A stretch of 64,000 bases of DNA from Polycladomyces zharkentensis. Its GTDB lineage: Bacteria; Bacillota; Bacilli; Thermoactinomycetales; JIR-001. Made by a program: the position numbers and the translations under genes. The stretch lies in assembly GCF_016938855.1 (NCBI RefSeq), contig NZ_JAFHAP010000005.1, forward strand, positions 1 through 64,000, in the 5' to 3' direction. Every line of letters begins with the position of its first letter. Within the stretch, counting starts at the first letter, position 1. The notes below the pieces were generated by a model, which saw only the letters and a program-made list of their open reading frames with translations, was not told where the DNA came from and did no database searches. This document shows, piece after piece, positions 52,639 through 62,427 of this stretch.

Positions 52639-53829
52639 ATGAATCCGCATGAGACTGCCTTGGTGACCAGTCCGTTGGGAGTGGGAGCCGTCGTTACGCT
52701 GTTGATTGCCGGCTCTTTTTGGTTGGACCGCCGTTACCGGTGGTTTTCCTGGTTGGGAACGGCGATTCTCGTCATCACCGGTGGGGCTGTATTGGCCAAT
52801 ATCGGCGTGATTCCCCCTTCGATCGAGACGGGTTCCGGCCCGGTCAATCCATTTTACACGTTTGCGTATGATTACGGGGTTCCGTTGGCTATCGTCTTCA
52901 TCCTGCTGTCCACTGATCTTCGCGCATTACGGGGAGTGGGGAAGCCCGCCCTGATCGCCTTTGTACTGGCCGCGATCGGTACGTTGGCGGGAACGGTGAT
53001 CGGAGCGTGGTTGTTGGCTGATGCGATCGGACCGGAAATGTGGAAACTGGGTGGGCAATTCGCGGCCAGCTACATCGGCGGTGGGGTGAACTATGCCGCC
53101 GTTGGGCAGGCAGTGCATACATCCGGGTCGTTGTACGCCGCGGGTGCCGCTGCGGACAATATCATGACCAACCTGTGGATGGTGGCCACGGCAGTGATCC
53201 CCACCTTGTTGGCCCGTTTTTATCCGTCCATCCGCAATCGGAGGGGGACTGATGCGGCACCGGCAGCGAACGGCTTCATGAGCGGCGGACCGACCACCGT
53301 TTCCATCCATGAGATGGCGTATTTGACGGCGGTGGCACTGACGTTGGTCGCTGTTTCCCAGTGGATCACGCCAATCGTGGCCCAATGGGTCGGATTCGAG
53401 ATTCCCACCGTCATTTTCTACACGACGTTTGCTTTGCTGTTGTCCTGGTTTACGCCGATCAACCGCTGGGGTGGAGGAGAAGAACTGGGCAATTTGATGC
53501 TTCATTTCTTCTTCGCCACCATGGGGGCGGGAACGATCCTTTCGACTCTGGTGAACAAAGGGCCGACTGTCTTCCTCTTCCTGACCGTGTTGGTGGGCGT
53601 GCATGCGCTGATCGTTTTCGGGATCGGGAAATGGACGCGGATCGAGATCGAAACGCTGTCCATCGCCAGCCAGGCAACCGTCGGCGGTCCGTCCACCGCG
53701 CTGGCGCTGGCCGTCTCCCAACGATGGACGTGGCTGGTGACGCCGGGAGTGTTGTTGGGCGTGTTGGGCTACGCCATCGGAACTTATGTGGGAATTGCCA
53801 CGGCCCGCTTGTTGCAGGCGTTGTTGTGA
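52639..53829 (+). CDS. DUF819 family membrane protein (YjcL-like), 396 aa
   Basis: Integral membrane protein with about 11 helices. Family features: the FAYDYGVPLAIVFILLSTDL segment near residue 75, GGQFAASYIGGGVNYAAVGQ near residue 135, AAADNIMTNLW, and a C-terminal TVGGPSTALALAVSQRW repeat-like segment. Such proteins resemble ion/solute carriers with inverted repeats, but substrate is unknown. ATG behind AAAGGAGGGG. A hairpin ACCCGCC / GGCGGGT follows at 53855-53877. Confidence 0.8.
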   Translation: MNPHETALVTSPLGVGAVVTLLIAGSFWLDRRYRWFSWLGTAILVITGGAVLANIGVIPPSIETGSGPVNPFYTFAYDYGVPLAIVFILLSTDLRALRGVGKPALIAFVLAAIGTLAGTVIGAWLLADAIGPEMWKLGGQFAASYIGGGVNYAAVGQAVHTSGSLYAAGAAADNIMTNLWMVATAVIPTLLARFYPSIRNRRGTDAAPAANGFMSGGPTTVSIHEMAYLTAVALTLVAVSQWITPIVAQWVGFEIPTVIFYTTFALLLSWFTPINRWGGGEELGNLMLHFFFATMGAGTILSTLVNKGPTVFLFLTVLVGVHALIVFGIGKWTRIEIETLSIASQATVGGPSTALALAVSQRWTWLVTPGVLLGVLGYAIGTYVGIATARLLQALL

Positions 53830-54074
53830 GAGGAATTTTGACAGGGTCAGAAAAACCCGCCCTGAACATTGGCGGGTGAGACTGATACAAAGTGGGCCGG
53901 GTTGTGGCTGGTAATTCCCTCAGGGGAAAATGATGCACATGATTGCTCAGATCCGCTTGAACCACATGTGATTTTGGGAGCAGGCCCGAATTTCCCCGTC
54001 GAGTGAGGAGCGGGATGTGGAATCGGTGACCGCAGCCTTTTCACGCCCCGCCGATCTGACTCGGCGGGTGTGTA

Positions 54075-54365
54075 TCATCCTTGTATGAAAGGAAGTCCTT
54101 GAACCAATCGGATCCCGGCTAAAACGATGAACATGATATAGATCACCAAAACAGGTTTTGACTTTCTGTAGAAAAGGAAGCCGATTGTGGACAAGATCAG
54201 GGTAAAGATGGAGAATCCAACCGCAACGGCAACACCATCCTCATCCACCATACCCGGATATTGATGTAGGCTTGCAAGGTAACTGGTGGCTAAAGTAAGA
54301 AAAGATAGCAAATAGAATAGCGTAACCAGAAAAATGCGAATCCCTTTTTTCATGTAAACGGGCAA
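54075..54365 (-). CDS. small membrane protein, 96 aa
   Basis: Three predicted helices: IFLVTLFYLLSFLTLATSYL, AVAVGFSIFTLILSTIGFLF and VLVIYIMFIVLAGIRLV, with an acidic loop between the first two (PGMVDEDGV). TTG 54365 follows AAGGAGGAAGGG; ATG 54353 is the alternative. Family not recognised. It follows the ABC genes after about 60 bases on the same strand and may belong to their operon. Confidence 0.6.
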   Translation of the reverse strand: MPVYMKKGIRIFLVTLFYLLSFLTLATSYLASLHQYPGMVDEDGVAVAVGFSIFTLILSTIGFLFYRKSKPVLVIYIMFIVLAGIRLVQGLPFIQG

Positions 54366-54423
54366 ACAGTGCCCTTCCTCCTTTTCACGATCATGGTCAA
54401 TCGCCGCATTTCAATGATCTGCC

Positions 54424-55065
54424 TCAATGAAACCTCCTCATATGATGAATGAGGTATTGAGCGCCACCGATAAAAACCGTCCCCAAAAGGACGGATTTGA
54501 ACACAACGGCTGGAAGCTCATCCCAAGTCAATGGCTCCTGATTAAAAGCATAAATGTTGACCACGGGCAAAAGAGCCCCTTTTGTCAGAATTTGTGTGCT
54601 GGAATAAACGATCGGGAACATCAGTGACCAACCGGTGTTCATGGTCATGGCCATTGCCAAAAAGCCAAGTCCGCAGAAGAAGTAGGATTCTGCGATCAAC
54701 TGTACCGACATAGGTTCCCAAATTCCCGGTGCAGTCCATTTTTCTATCGCAAATAACAATATTTCCAGGAGCAACACATAGAAAAGGAAAAACACCCCGA
54801 CCCGGACAACTCCCAGCTTCCAACGGGAAACAGGATAAGTGAAAATCGTTTCACTTCCCGGCTCTTCCAACAGGTCATAAAACAGAAAAATACTCCACCA
54901 TGCCGAAAAAATCGGGGTAACATACTCCAAAGCCGGTATGATAAAAGGAAGAGCGTCTTTTACCGTCAGTGTATATAGGAACAGCAGTACCATCGCCATC
55001 ATCGGTATATACGCTTGGATGCCCATGGATTTCCAATCGAACAATATGCTGATTTTTCCTTTCAT
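54424..55065 (-). CDS. ABC-2-like permease, 213 aa
   Basis: Six predicted membrane helices (IPMMAMVLLFLYTLTV; IFLFYDLLEEPGSETIFTYP with the ABC-2 coupling helix SRWKLGVVRVGVFFLFYVLL). Its ATG lies within the end of the ATPase gene (four-base overlap), so the two are co-translated. It forms, with the ATPase and the 725-residue permease, a three-gene exporter or membrane-remodelling system. Substrate unknown; the small secreted protein gene upstream is the obvious candidate. Confidence 0.75.
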   Translation of the reverse strand: MKGKISILFDWKSMGIQAYIPMMAMVLLFLYTLTVKDALPFIIPALEYVTPIFSAWWSIFLFYDLLEEPGSETIFTYPVSRWKLGVVRVGVFFLFYVLLLEILLFAIEKWTAPGIWEPMSVQLIAESYFFCGLGFLAMAMTMNTGWSLMFPIVYSSTQILTKGALLPVVNIYAFNQEPLTWDELPAVVFKSVLLGTVFIGGAQYLIHHMRRFH

Positions 55066-55931
55066 CGGTCGTTCCTTCTCTCACTCTTCATCAAGTACAA
55101 ATAGCCATCCTCCAATGTCGGAGTGCATTCACGGGCATTCGGCGGCTCTTCATCCGACAGAACGCGCAATTGGTACATTTGATCGGTTTTGTGACTGGAA
55201 ATCACTTCCCATTCCTCCGCCGACCGGTAAAATTCCTCTTGCGAAAGGGAAAATTCCCATACTTTCCCTTTTGCTTTCGCCGCAATCTCATCAATCGTTC
55301 CATTGGCAATCACATTCCCCTGATACAGCACCGCCGTTTTGTGGCAGGTCGATTCGATATCCTCCACAATATGTGTAGAGATGATGACGATCGAATCTTT
55401 CCCCAGATTACGCAGTAGCTTCCGAAAGCGAATGCGTTCCTCCGGGTCCAACCCGGCGGTCGGTTCATCCACTACGATGATTTTGGGATCACCGATGATC
55501 GCTTGGGCGATTCCTAGCCGGCGAACCATTCCGCCGGACAGCTCCCCTATTTTTTTGTTCTTCTGATCCATCAAATTCACTTTTTCCAATACGGATCGAA
55601 CTTGACGCTCTTTATCCCTTACCCCTTTCAGGGTCGCAATGTGAAGGAGGGCTTGGTGGACCCGAATCTGTTGATACAAGGAAAACTTTTGGGGCAAATA
55701 ACCGATAAGCGGGCGGATGTTTTCCGGGTTGCTCCAATCTTTGTTTCCAAATCGGATTCGTCCTTTGGAGGCAGGAATCAATGTCGTCAATATCCTCATC
55801 AGCGTGGTTTTTCCTGCACCATTGGGGCCGAGCAACCCAAACGTGCCCGGTTCGATCTCCAGATCAATTCCTTTTAGTGCGCGGTGTTTCCCGTATGATT
55901 TTTCCAAGCCGTGAATTTGCAGCAGGCTCAT
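55062..55931 (-). CDS. ABC transporter ATP-binding protein, 289 aa
   Basis: Walker A LLGPNGAGKTTLMRIL near residue 33, Q-loop LPQKFSLYQ, signature GELSGGMVRRLGIAQAIIGD, Walker B IIVVDEPTAGLDPEERI, H-loop ISTHIVEDIE. The C-terminal 70 residues are a variable extension. Belongs to the drug/bacteriocin export (CcmA-like) class. Four-base overlaps with both neighbouring genes show a tightly coupled operon. Confidence 0.85.
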   Translation of the reverse strand: MSLLQIHGLEKSYGKHRALKGIDLEIEPGTFGLLGPNGAGKTTLMRILTTLIPASKGRIRFGNKDWSNPENIRPLIGYLPQKFSLYQQIRVHQALLHIATLKGVRDKERQVRSVLEKVNLMDQKNKKIGELSGGMVRRLGIAQAIIGDPKIIVVDEPTAGLDPEERIRFRKLLRNLGKDSIVIISTHIVEDIESTCHKTAVLYQGNVIANGTIDEIAAKAKGKVWEFSLSQEEFYRSAEEWEVISSHKTDQMYQLRVLSDEEPPNARECTPTLEDGYLYLMKSERRNDR

Positions 55932-58105
55932 TTTTCATCACCTTTCTCATTCATCCGAGAGCGAATTACATCCCATGTCAGCTCTTGCGGTTGATTCAGG
56001 AGTTGATAGTATTTGCGGAAAAATTGATTCAACCGGTGCGGGTTTCCTTTTTGATGGTCGATAAAACGCTTGACTTCTTCATACATCTCCATTTTATTCT
56101 TATATTTCGTGATGTCTCGCTGAATGAATTGCCGATCTTTCGGATTGGAAACAGCGGCCAATTGATTTTTCAACATAGCCAAGGATTCACGGTTGATTTG
56201 GATTTTGCGGACCAGATCCGGCTTTTCTTCCAAGACGGGACAAACTCCCTGCAACTGCAACCAATACAAATACGCATCGGTAAAAAGATCCTTCATCTCC
56301 TGAGATTTGTGGATGATTGACTGCTTTTTCAGATATGCTGAAATCGTGGATTTGATGATGTAGGTTTGGTTATGCACGAAATCAGGGTTGTTGTTCACAT
56401 CCTGATCAATTCCCAAAATCTCATGATCACGGAAAACCCAGGATTTCGATATCACATCTCCTCCTTCTTCCGGAATCGTCAACAAAAACAGATATTTGGG
56501 TGGATGCTGTTGTAGAATGCCTAGGCTGGAAGTAACCAACCGGTTTGCTTCAGATACATTTTTCTCCAAGCTGGTGAACCCTCGTTCGATTCGATAGAGC
56601 GATTGGGGATAAATGATCTGCATCCCGTTCACGGTCTTGGCAGTCAGATACTTTCCTCCTGCTAACGTAATGCCGTTTGGCACACTTCCTTGCCACGTTG
56701 ATGGACCTGTCTTGGGGAGGTTGACAAACAAAGGCTGGGGTCCTTCATAATTCAGTTGATAATGGATGGGGTGGTTGGGATATAACCCTTCACGTAAAAG
56801 GAGACCTGTTTGTTGATCGTATCGCATCACCTGAAATGAACCGGGAACCGGCAGCCAAACAAAATAATTGGGCAGCATAATCGCTTGTTCATTGGCAAAA
56901 AAGTACGGAGAGGAAGTCCCTTCATATTCCAATGCAAGTGTGATCGGTTCCCCTTGTTGGAGTACTGCAGGGAAATGGACCTCCAGTTGATCCCCTTTTT
57001 GTTGGAAGGTAAGGGGTTTGGCATTCATCTGTACACTTTTGATCTTCAGGTCATGGTACAGAGAGAAAACCAGATCCCGCCCCGATGCCTGTGGGATCAC
57101 TTTCATATTCAGTTGTACGGACAGATTTCGGAATACTTTCATCCGGATATCGTATTCAGAAACGGTAAAAGGAGTTTTGTTTACGAATGAACGCATCGTG
57201 TGATTGCGGTAATATTTCCAGTCGTAAGCCATCACGGAGTTGTTTCTGTTTCCCGTGACGACCACTTGATCCTCTTTCATTATAAAGAAATAGCCTATAA
57301 GCAAGCATATCGACAGGTATACGGGAAAGATGATCCAGCCCACTTTTGAAAATCGTCGTGCGCTTTTCAGTTGAATCACGGTGATAAGGGCAAAACCTAC
57401 CGTGAATAAGATCAATCCTTTTTGCAACCAACGATGGATTTCCAGTTGCAATCCGTAAACCGGATCAAAAGTTGCATAAGGATCTGTTTGTCCCAGGTTG
57501 AAGAAATCAAGGAGAGGCATGGGATCAATATGAGGCAACAAGTAAAAGAAGTTTTGCAGAATATCATGGTTCAAGGGACCTAAACAGATCCACAATCCTA
57601 CCAAAAAAATTAAATAAATCCTTGATTTTACAAACAAACCCACGGTCATCCCGATTAATCCCGCAATCCAAAAGGGTACCACCCAATACAAAAACAGATA
57701 GGGAACCACCACTCCATAAAAAAAGAAGGGAACCCCATAACAGTAGTACTGTGTGTACAAAAGGAATAGTGACAAAACGGTGAAGCACACGATAGTGCCC
57801 ATTAAAGTCAATACTTTTCCGATCATCTTCATCCAGTAAGCTTGAGAGATCACATAAAACATCTCTTCCGAGTATGATACCGATTCCCTTTTCACCAATG
57901 TCAGCCCCAGAACCATGCTGACAAAAATACCGCCCTGAATGATGAATGCGGTAGATTTGAGCGAACCTGCCGGATTACTCAACTCAAGATAGGCTTGAAA
58001 TTGAATAGCCACCATGATGAGTGACCCGATCAAAAAAACCCATGTCCAAACACTCCGCAGCAAAAGTTGACATTCTACTTTCCAGGAGTTAAGGATTTTT
58101 GCCAT
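55928..58105 (-). CDS. large ABC-2 permease with extracytoplasmic domain, 725 aa
   Basis: Start at ATG 58105 behind AGGGAG. The first 260 residues hold about six membrane helices (TVLSLFLLYTQYYCYGVPFF; FWIAGLIGMTVGLFVKSRIY). After the last helix at about 250-280 (VYLSICLLIGYFFIMKEDQV), 430 residues should lie outside the cell. This domain resembles the beta-sandwich plus alpha-helical layout of M1-aminopeptidase-like ABC permeases but has no HExxH zinc motif, so it would be non-catalytic. It may bind or chaperone the exported substrate. It opens the operon that ends with the small permease. Confidence 0.7.
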   Translation of the reverse strand: MAKILNSWKVECQLLLRSVWTWVFLIGSLIMVAIQFQAYLELSNPAGSLKSTAFIIQGGIFVSMVLGLTLVKRESVSYSEEMFYVISQAYWMKMIGKVLTLMGTIVCFTVLSLFLLYTQYYCYGVPFFFYGVVVPYLFLYWVVPFWIAGLIGMTVGLFVKSRIYLIFLVGLWICLGPLNHDILQNFFYLLPHIDPMPLLDFFNLGQTDPYATFDPVYGLQLEIHRWLQKGLILFTVGFALITVIQLKSARRFSKVGWIIFPVYLSICLLIGYFFIMKEDQVVVTGNRNNSVMAYDWKYYRNHTMRSFVNKTPFTVSEYDIRMKVFRNLSVQLNMKVIPQASGRDLVFSLYHDLKIKSVQMNAKPLTFQQKGDQLEVHFPAVLQQGEPITLALEYEGTSSPYFFANEQAIMLPNYFVWLPVPGSFQVMRYDQQTGLLLREGLYPNHPIHYQLNYEGPQPLFVNLPKTGPSTWQGSVPNGITLAGGKYLTAKTVNGMQIIYPQSLYRIERGFTSLEKNVSEANRLVTSSLGILQQHPPKYLFLLTIPEEGGDVISKSWVFRDHEILGIDQDVNNNPDFVHNQTYIIKSTISAYLKKQSIIHKSQEMKDLFTDAYLYWLQLQGVCPVLEEKPDLVRKIQINRESLAMLKNQLAAVSNPKDRQFIQRDITKYKNKMEMYEEVKRFIDHQKGNPHRLNQFFRKYYQLLNQPQELTWDVIRSRMNEKGDEK

Positions 58106-58240
58106 AAACATCTCCCTGACTTATTTTCTCATAAGGTTATGTAGGCATTCTGTTAAATAAGAGAACCCCCTTTTCCGAAATTAATATAAAATCTAAAAAT
58201 AGAAAAGGGGATTATAATTTAGTTAAAAATATGACTTATC

Positions 58241-58603
58241 TTAATCGGTAAGTTTCCCCCAACCGTTACAACCACGTTCATAGGCACCTGCTGGATCGAG
58301 ATGAACATAGAAATATCCATTTCCAGGATTGATTGATTTATTGAGAGAAGCCCCGGGGCCCAATCTGGTGGAAGATTTCAACTCGTCCGGACCAGTTACA
58401 GTATGATAGGCCTCTACATACAAATCGTTGCTGGAACTGGTGTAGTTTGCACCACTAATGGTGTCATATCCGGTCATGTAGTATTCTGCACCATCTGCCC
58501 CTGTCATGGAGCTCGTAATAGTGGCAGAGCTGGTAGCAGCCAAGGCTGTATTCCCAAAAAACATTACCCCGGCAATAGCAGAAAAGAAGAGTTTTTTCTT
58601 CAT
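58241..58603 (-). CDS. small Sec-secreted protein, candidate exporter substrate, 120 aa
   Basis: Classical signal peptide KKKLFFSAIAGVMFFGNTAL ending ALA-A. The mature part is about 97 residues, rich in Ser, Thr, Tyr and Gly (SATITSSMTGADGAEYYMTG; YTSSSNDLYVEAYHTVTG), and ends with FYVHLDPAGAYERGCNGWGK. It holds a single Cys. ATG 58603 lies nine bases after AGGGGG; ATG 58609 is the alternative. Located 130 bases upstream of the ABC operon on the same strand. No family recognised; secreted bacteriocin, signal or surface protein are all possible. Confidence 0.6.
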   Translation of the reverse strand: MKKKLFFSAIAGVMFFGNTALAATSSATITSSMTGADGAEYYMTGYDTISGANYTSSSNDLYVEAYHTVTGPDELKSSTRLGPGASLNKSINPGNGYFYVHLDPAGAYERGCNGWGKLTD

Positions 58604-58945
58604 TTTCATATTCCCCCTATAATGTGAATTTTTAACTACACAAACATTATTTGGTTGGTGCCGCGGCAAAAATGATTATAGCAAAGTGTTGGATATTTTT
58701 CAATATATTCTAATGTTTATTTGTAATAATAAAATGTCTTATTAATTAAAGAGAGATGGATATAATGCGACATAAAAAATACTAAATATTATTGGGGATA
58801 GATATTCATAAAACGAAATTATTTTAAATGTTATTAGAAAAATGGATAGTTGTCGCTTAAAACGATTAATTATAGATTATAGCAAAGGGGCAAATATGTA
58901 ATAGGTAGTGATTTTTAGCTCTTGATTTGATTCAAAGAGGAACCC

Positions 58946-59815
58946 TTAATAAATATACTTATTCCATCCCCTCCTCAATTCCAACACACTGATCTGCGGG
59001 CGGCAGCAGAAGCGAATCGGAAGCAAGGTGGTTCCGACACCGCGGTTGACATACAACTGCATACGATTCAGCCGATACCATCCGTCCACATACTTTTTCG
59101 CTCCCGGCGGTGTGATCACATGACCAAGCAGAGGCAGCCGAATTTGCCCGCCATGGCTGTGACCGGACACTTGCAGGTCGACGGGATGGTGCTTCGCTTC
59201 ATCCGCAACATCCGGACAGTGCGACATCAGGATGGTGCCGGCGTGTGCGGGTACCCCTTCCAAAGCGTTCCGGATATCCGGAAGCGACATCAGCATATCT
59301 TCAACACCTGCGAGTACGATCACATCCCCCTCTTTTCGAATCAGGCGGTGTTCGTTTCGCAACACCTCAAAACCGCTCCGTTTCCAGCCGTCAACGATCG
59401 CTTCGGGATCGCGGTAATCGTGGTTGCCCAGTACGGCGAATTGGCCGAGTGGGGCACGCATTCGGGACAAATACGGGATCGCCACGGTTATGACATTGGG
59501 GTCATCGTCGACCAGATCACCGGTGAACAGAAGCAAATCGGGCCGACAACGCCGGATCGTTTTCACAATGGGGTCCAAATCCTGTGCCATCAGGTGAAAT
59601 CCGAGATGCAAATCGCTGAACTGCACGATCCGCACCCCATCAAATGCTTGCGGTAAACGGGGAATGCGGATGGACACGTGCACTGCCTCGAGCCAATACG
59701 GTTCAATTCCATATCCGTACAGACCCGCGGAACCGGCCAATCCGGTTAATCCCATCGACACCGTCATCAATCGTTTGAGAAATTGCCTTCTGGTCAGCTT
59801 GGTGTGAATTTGCAT
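58946..59815 (-). CDS. Tat-exported metallophosphoesterase (YkuE-like), 289 aa
   Basis: Calcineurin-like phosphoesterase. A twin-arginine signal, LTRRQFLKRLMTVSMGLTGL, opens the protein, so it is folded before export. Metal-site motifs: VQFSDLHLGFH, LLLFTGDLVDDD, AVLGNHDYRD, ILMSHCPD and SGHSHGGQIRLP. YkuE of Bacillus subtilis is a known Tat substrate of the same type. ATG 59815 is preceded by AAAGGGGAA; an upstream start at 59854 would only lengthen the tail. Acts at the cell wall or membrane surface; substrate not known from sequence. Confidence 0.85.
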   Translation of the reverse strand: MQIHTKLTRRQFLKRLMTVSMGLTGLAGSAGLYGYGIEPYWLEAVHVSIRIPRLPQAFDGVRIVQFSDLHLGFHLMAQDLDPIVKTIRRCRPDLLLFTGDLVDDDPNVITVAIPYLSRMRAPLGQFAVLGNHDYRDPEAIVDGWKRSGFEVLRNEHRLIRKEGDVIVLAGVEDMLMSLPDIRNALEGVPAHAGTILMSHCPDVADEAKHHPVDLQVSGHSHGGQIRLPLLGHVITPPGAKKYVDGWYRLNRMQLYVNRGVGTTLLPIRFCCRPQISVLELRRGWNKYIY

Positions 59816-59904
59816 GTTTTTCCCCTTTTCATTCGGCTGGGGGTGTTCGGTCATATGGATCTGGCGGTGATGTTTCCCGGGTAAGAGACGGGCAAAGCCT
59901 AACA

Positions 59905-60055
59905 GAGAGCATAATCCCGCGAAAGCGCTGGAACCCCATCGAGCGCATTTGTTTCTAAGCGAAGCGTATTTTGCCCTTCCTACGCTCCCGGTCCAATACG
60001 GAATTACTTCCCGGAAGAGCGCAGGTGAAACAAGCCGGGAAGCAATGCGGACAAT
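59905..60055 (+). repeat. dispersed repeat, copy D
   Basis: Contains CTAAGCGAAGCGTATTTTGC, then ACTTCCCGGAAGAGCGCAGG and TGAAACAAGCCGGGAAGCAA. It diverges from copy C between these blocks. It lies in the 607-base gap 59855-60461, where I see no gene; the remaining part has no recognisable structure. Confidence 0.5.
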
Positions 60056-60461
60056 ATGATTTGCATGCCTCAGGTTGAGAATAGCATGAGTGGTTCTCTT
60101 TCACCATTCATTTTTCAACATCCTTCATTGAAGTCACCTGTACTGAGCCCGGACGATAGAAAGTGTCCTTTTCCGTAGAATAAGGTTCACCTCGATCAAC
60201 AGGACTCAAGCGCAAAAAATATCGCGTTCTCTTAGCAATTACATGCTTGTGATCTGATTGATCCACTCAAATACAACTTACATTCCCCGATGGAAATGAA
60301 ATTTTACGGATCTATTGATTGCCACAAAAAGGAAATCATGAGCGAATAAAGAGAATGGGGCGCAAAATTCCACGTGAAAGGGTGATCGGTGAAAGCGAGA
60401 GTGAGGGGGGCAATCGTCACGCCGTCCAAGCCCGTCATTGATGAAAAAGGAGAGGATCAGA

Positions 60462-62210
60462 TTGCTGAGAAGATGGGGGAAGCTGCTGATTGCTTGTTTG
60501 TTGACGGTTTCGTTGGCGATCATGCCGGTGATGGGAACAAATGCCCAGAAAGGTTCAACGACGAAAACAAGCGTACAAAAACAGCATCGATCGACCCAGG
60601 AACAGATGAAACAGCGTGCAATGACGCGGTTAAAACAGATGAAAGCCCACGGAATTTTGCGGTTACCGAGTGTTGCGGCGTTGGGGCAAAAAGGAATGAA
60701 GTTGGGCAAACAGGGTACCGCGCAGTCAACCGAACCATCCGTAGTGGAATTCAAAGGGCAAGCCACCATGTACGACATCCATTACTTCTACTTCAGTCTC
60801 AGCCGGCAAAGCGATATCGAAGTGATCGACGTGGCGGGACAGGAAGTTCCCTACTACCTGGTCAATGCGGATACCCTGCGGTATGTGACGGATACACACG
60901 ACATGCCCGCGGGCAACTATTATCTGATCACTTTCGGATTGGTGGGTGCTTCCCAACCGTACCATTTCAAATTGAGCGGGGAAGGGTTGATCCCGGAAAA
61001 TTCGTACCCGGAGCAAGCTCATTTTACCACCCGGTTTCCTTTTGGTGACGCTCATTACACCCGGTTGAATCAGGGAGAGGAAGACCAGGTGCACACGTTG
61101 ATTGCCCGTGCGGAAGACGGTGCCGGGTACGTCTATTTGAACGATCGGCCGGTCGGAGACAAAAAAACGGGTGATTTCACCATTCAGACAACATTCCGCC
61201 TGGGATACAACACATTGACCTATGATGTGTTTCGCAATGGCTCCCGCAACTGGATATCCACCAACTACGAAGTGATCGGCACCGATCTGATCCGATTGGA
61301 CGGGGCGGACCGTTTTGAGGTGTCGGCCAATATCAGCCGGGAAATCGACAAACGATATGCCGACCCGCAAACAGTATACATCGCAAGCGGTTTGACCTAT
61401 CCGGACGCGCTATCCGGCGCCCCGTTGGCGACGCGGATGGAAGCTCCGCTGTTGCTGACACAGCCGGATCATCTGCCTGACAAGGTAAAAGCCGAAATCG
61501 AGCGACTGAAGCCGAAACATGCCGTGATACTGGGCGGGACGGGTTCCGTGTCCACTCAGGTACGCGGAGAATTGGCCAAGATGGGAATTGTGGCGGAGCG
61601 TATTTCGGGTGCAGATCGATTTGAAGTGTCTGCCAACACGGCGGATCGTCTGGTCCGTATGCAGCCGACCGATACGGCCGTTATCGCGTCGGGTACAGTG
61701 TTTTCCGATGCGCTGTCCGTTTCCGTGCCCGCAGGTCTCAACGGATATCCGTTGCTGCTGGTGAAACGGGATGCCATCCCCGAAGCGATCAACAAGTTTC
61801 TCCAAGCCCATCCGGAGATTCGTCGCTTCATCATCGCGGGCGGTCCAGCCACGGTGGACGACCGCGTCATGGCTGAACTGGACAAACGGGGCGAGGTGGA
61901 TCGGATTTACGGGGTGGACCGTTACGACGTGTCGGTCAATGTGGTTCGTTATTTCGGCATGTACACCGATTCCGCCGCGTTGGCACGGGGGGACGTGTTT
62001 ACGGATGCCTTGTCCGGAGCTCCGCTGGCCGCGATGTCCGGCACACCGCTGTTCCTCACTCCTTCCGACCGGTTGCATTCCTATGTGGAAGCTCATTTGA
62101 GCGAAGTGAGGTCACAGATCGGGCCGTTGAATTCCGTTTACCTGTTTGGCGGAACGGGTTCCATTTCGACGGCCATCGAGAAAAGGATGCAATGGTATTT
62201 GGGGTACTGA
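60462..62210 (+). CDS. cell wall protein with three CWB2 repeats, 582 aa
   Basis: Secreted surface protein. A Sec signal (RRWGKLLIACLLTVSLAIMP) and a region of about 250 residues without recognised domain (a beta-rich part with EVIDVAGQEVPYYLVNADTL) are followed by three cell-wall-binding repeat 2 (CWB2) domains: RLDGADRFEVSANISREIDK, RISGADRFEVSANTADRLVR and RIYGVDRYDVSVNVVRYFGM, each ending in a GG(T/P)GS/ATV motif. CWB2 domains bind anionic wall polymers. TTG 60462 is preferred because AAGGAGAGG precedes it by five bases; ATG 60438 lacks a site. Terminator follows. Confidence 0.85.
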   Translation: MLRRWGKLLIACLLTVSLAIMPVMGTNAQKGSTTKTSVQKQHRSTQEQMKQRAMTRLKQMKAHGILRLPSVAALGQKGMKLGKQGTAQSTEPSVVEFKGQATMYDIHYFYFSLSRQSDIEVIDVAGQEVPYYLVNADTLRYVTDTHDMPAGNYYLITFGLVGASQPYHFKLSGEGLIPENSYPEQAHFTTRFPFGDAHYTRLNQGEEDQVHTLIARAEDGAGYVYLNDRPVGDKKTGDFTIQTTFRLGYNTLTYDVFRNGSRNWISTNYEVIGTDLIRLDGADRFEVSANISREIDKRYADPQTVYIASGLTYPDALSGAPLATRMEAPLLLTQPDHLPDKVKAEIERLKPKHAVILGGTGSVSTQVRGELAKMGIVAERISGADRFEVSANTADRLVRMQPTDTAVIASGTVFSDALSVSVPAGLNGYPLLLVKRDAIPEAINKFLQAHPEIRRFIIAGGPATVDDRVMAELDKRGEVDRIYGVDRYDVSVNVVRYFGMYTDSAALARGDVFTDALSGAPLAAMSGTPLFLTPSDRLHSYVEAHLSEVRSQIGPLNSVYLFGGTGSISTAIEKRMQWYLGY

Positions 62211-62232
62211 CCGAACGTATCCGGACAGATGA

Positions 62233-62269
62233 AAGCCACCCGTCCAGCGACTGGAGGGTGGCTTTTTTT
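62233..62269 (+). terminator. terminator of the CWB2 gene
   Basis: AAGCCACCC / GGGTGGCTT perfect stem, loop GTCCAGCGACTGGA (itself foldable), followed by T6. Confidence 0.9.
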
Positions 62270-62427
62270 CAGCGAAAAATGTCGGATCATCCTTCCGTTC
62301 AGGTTCATTGTGGAAACTGGTGCGGAAGGTTTTCTTTGTTAACTGAATTCATGCAATTAACGGTTGGGCTTTGATGCGATCCTCTGGTAAAGTATAAGGA
62401 AGTAGTGAAAAAGAGGAGGAAGAGTCA

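Noticed and set aside
58241-58603. Lactococcin 972-type bacteriocin
   Set aside because: The mature sequence lacks the Trp/Tyr/Gly pattern and size of that family, although the neighbouring ABC set is reminiscent.
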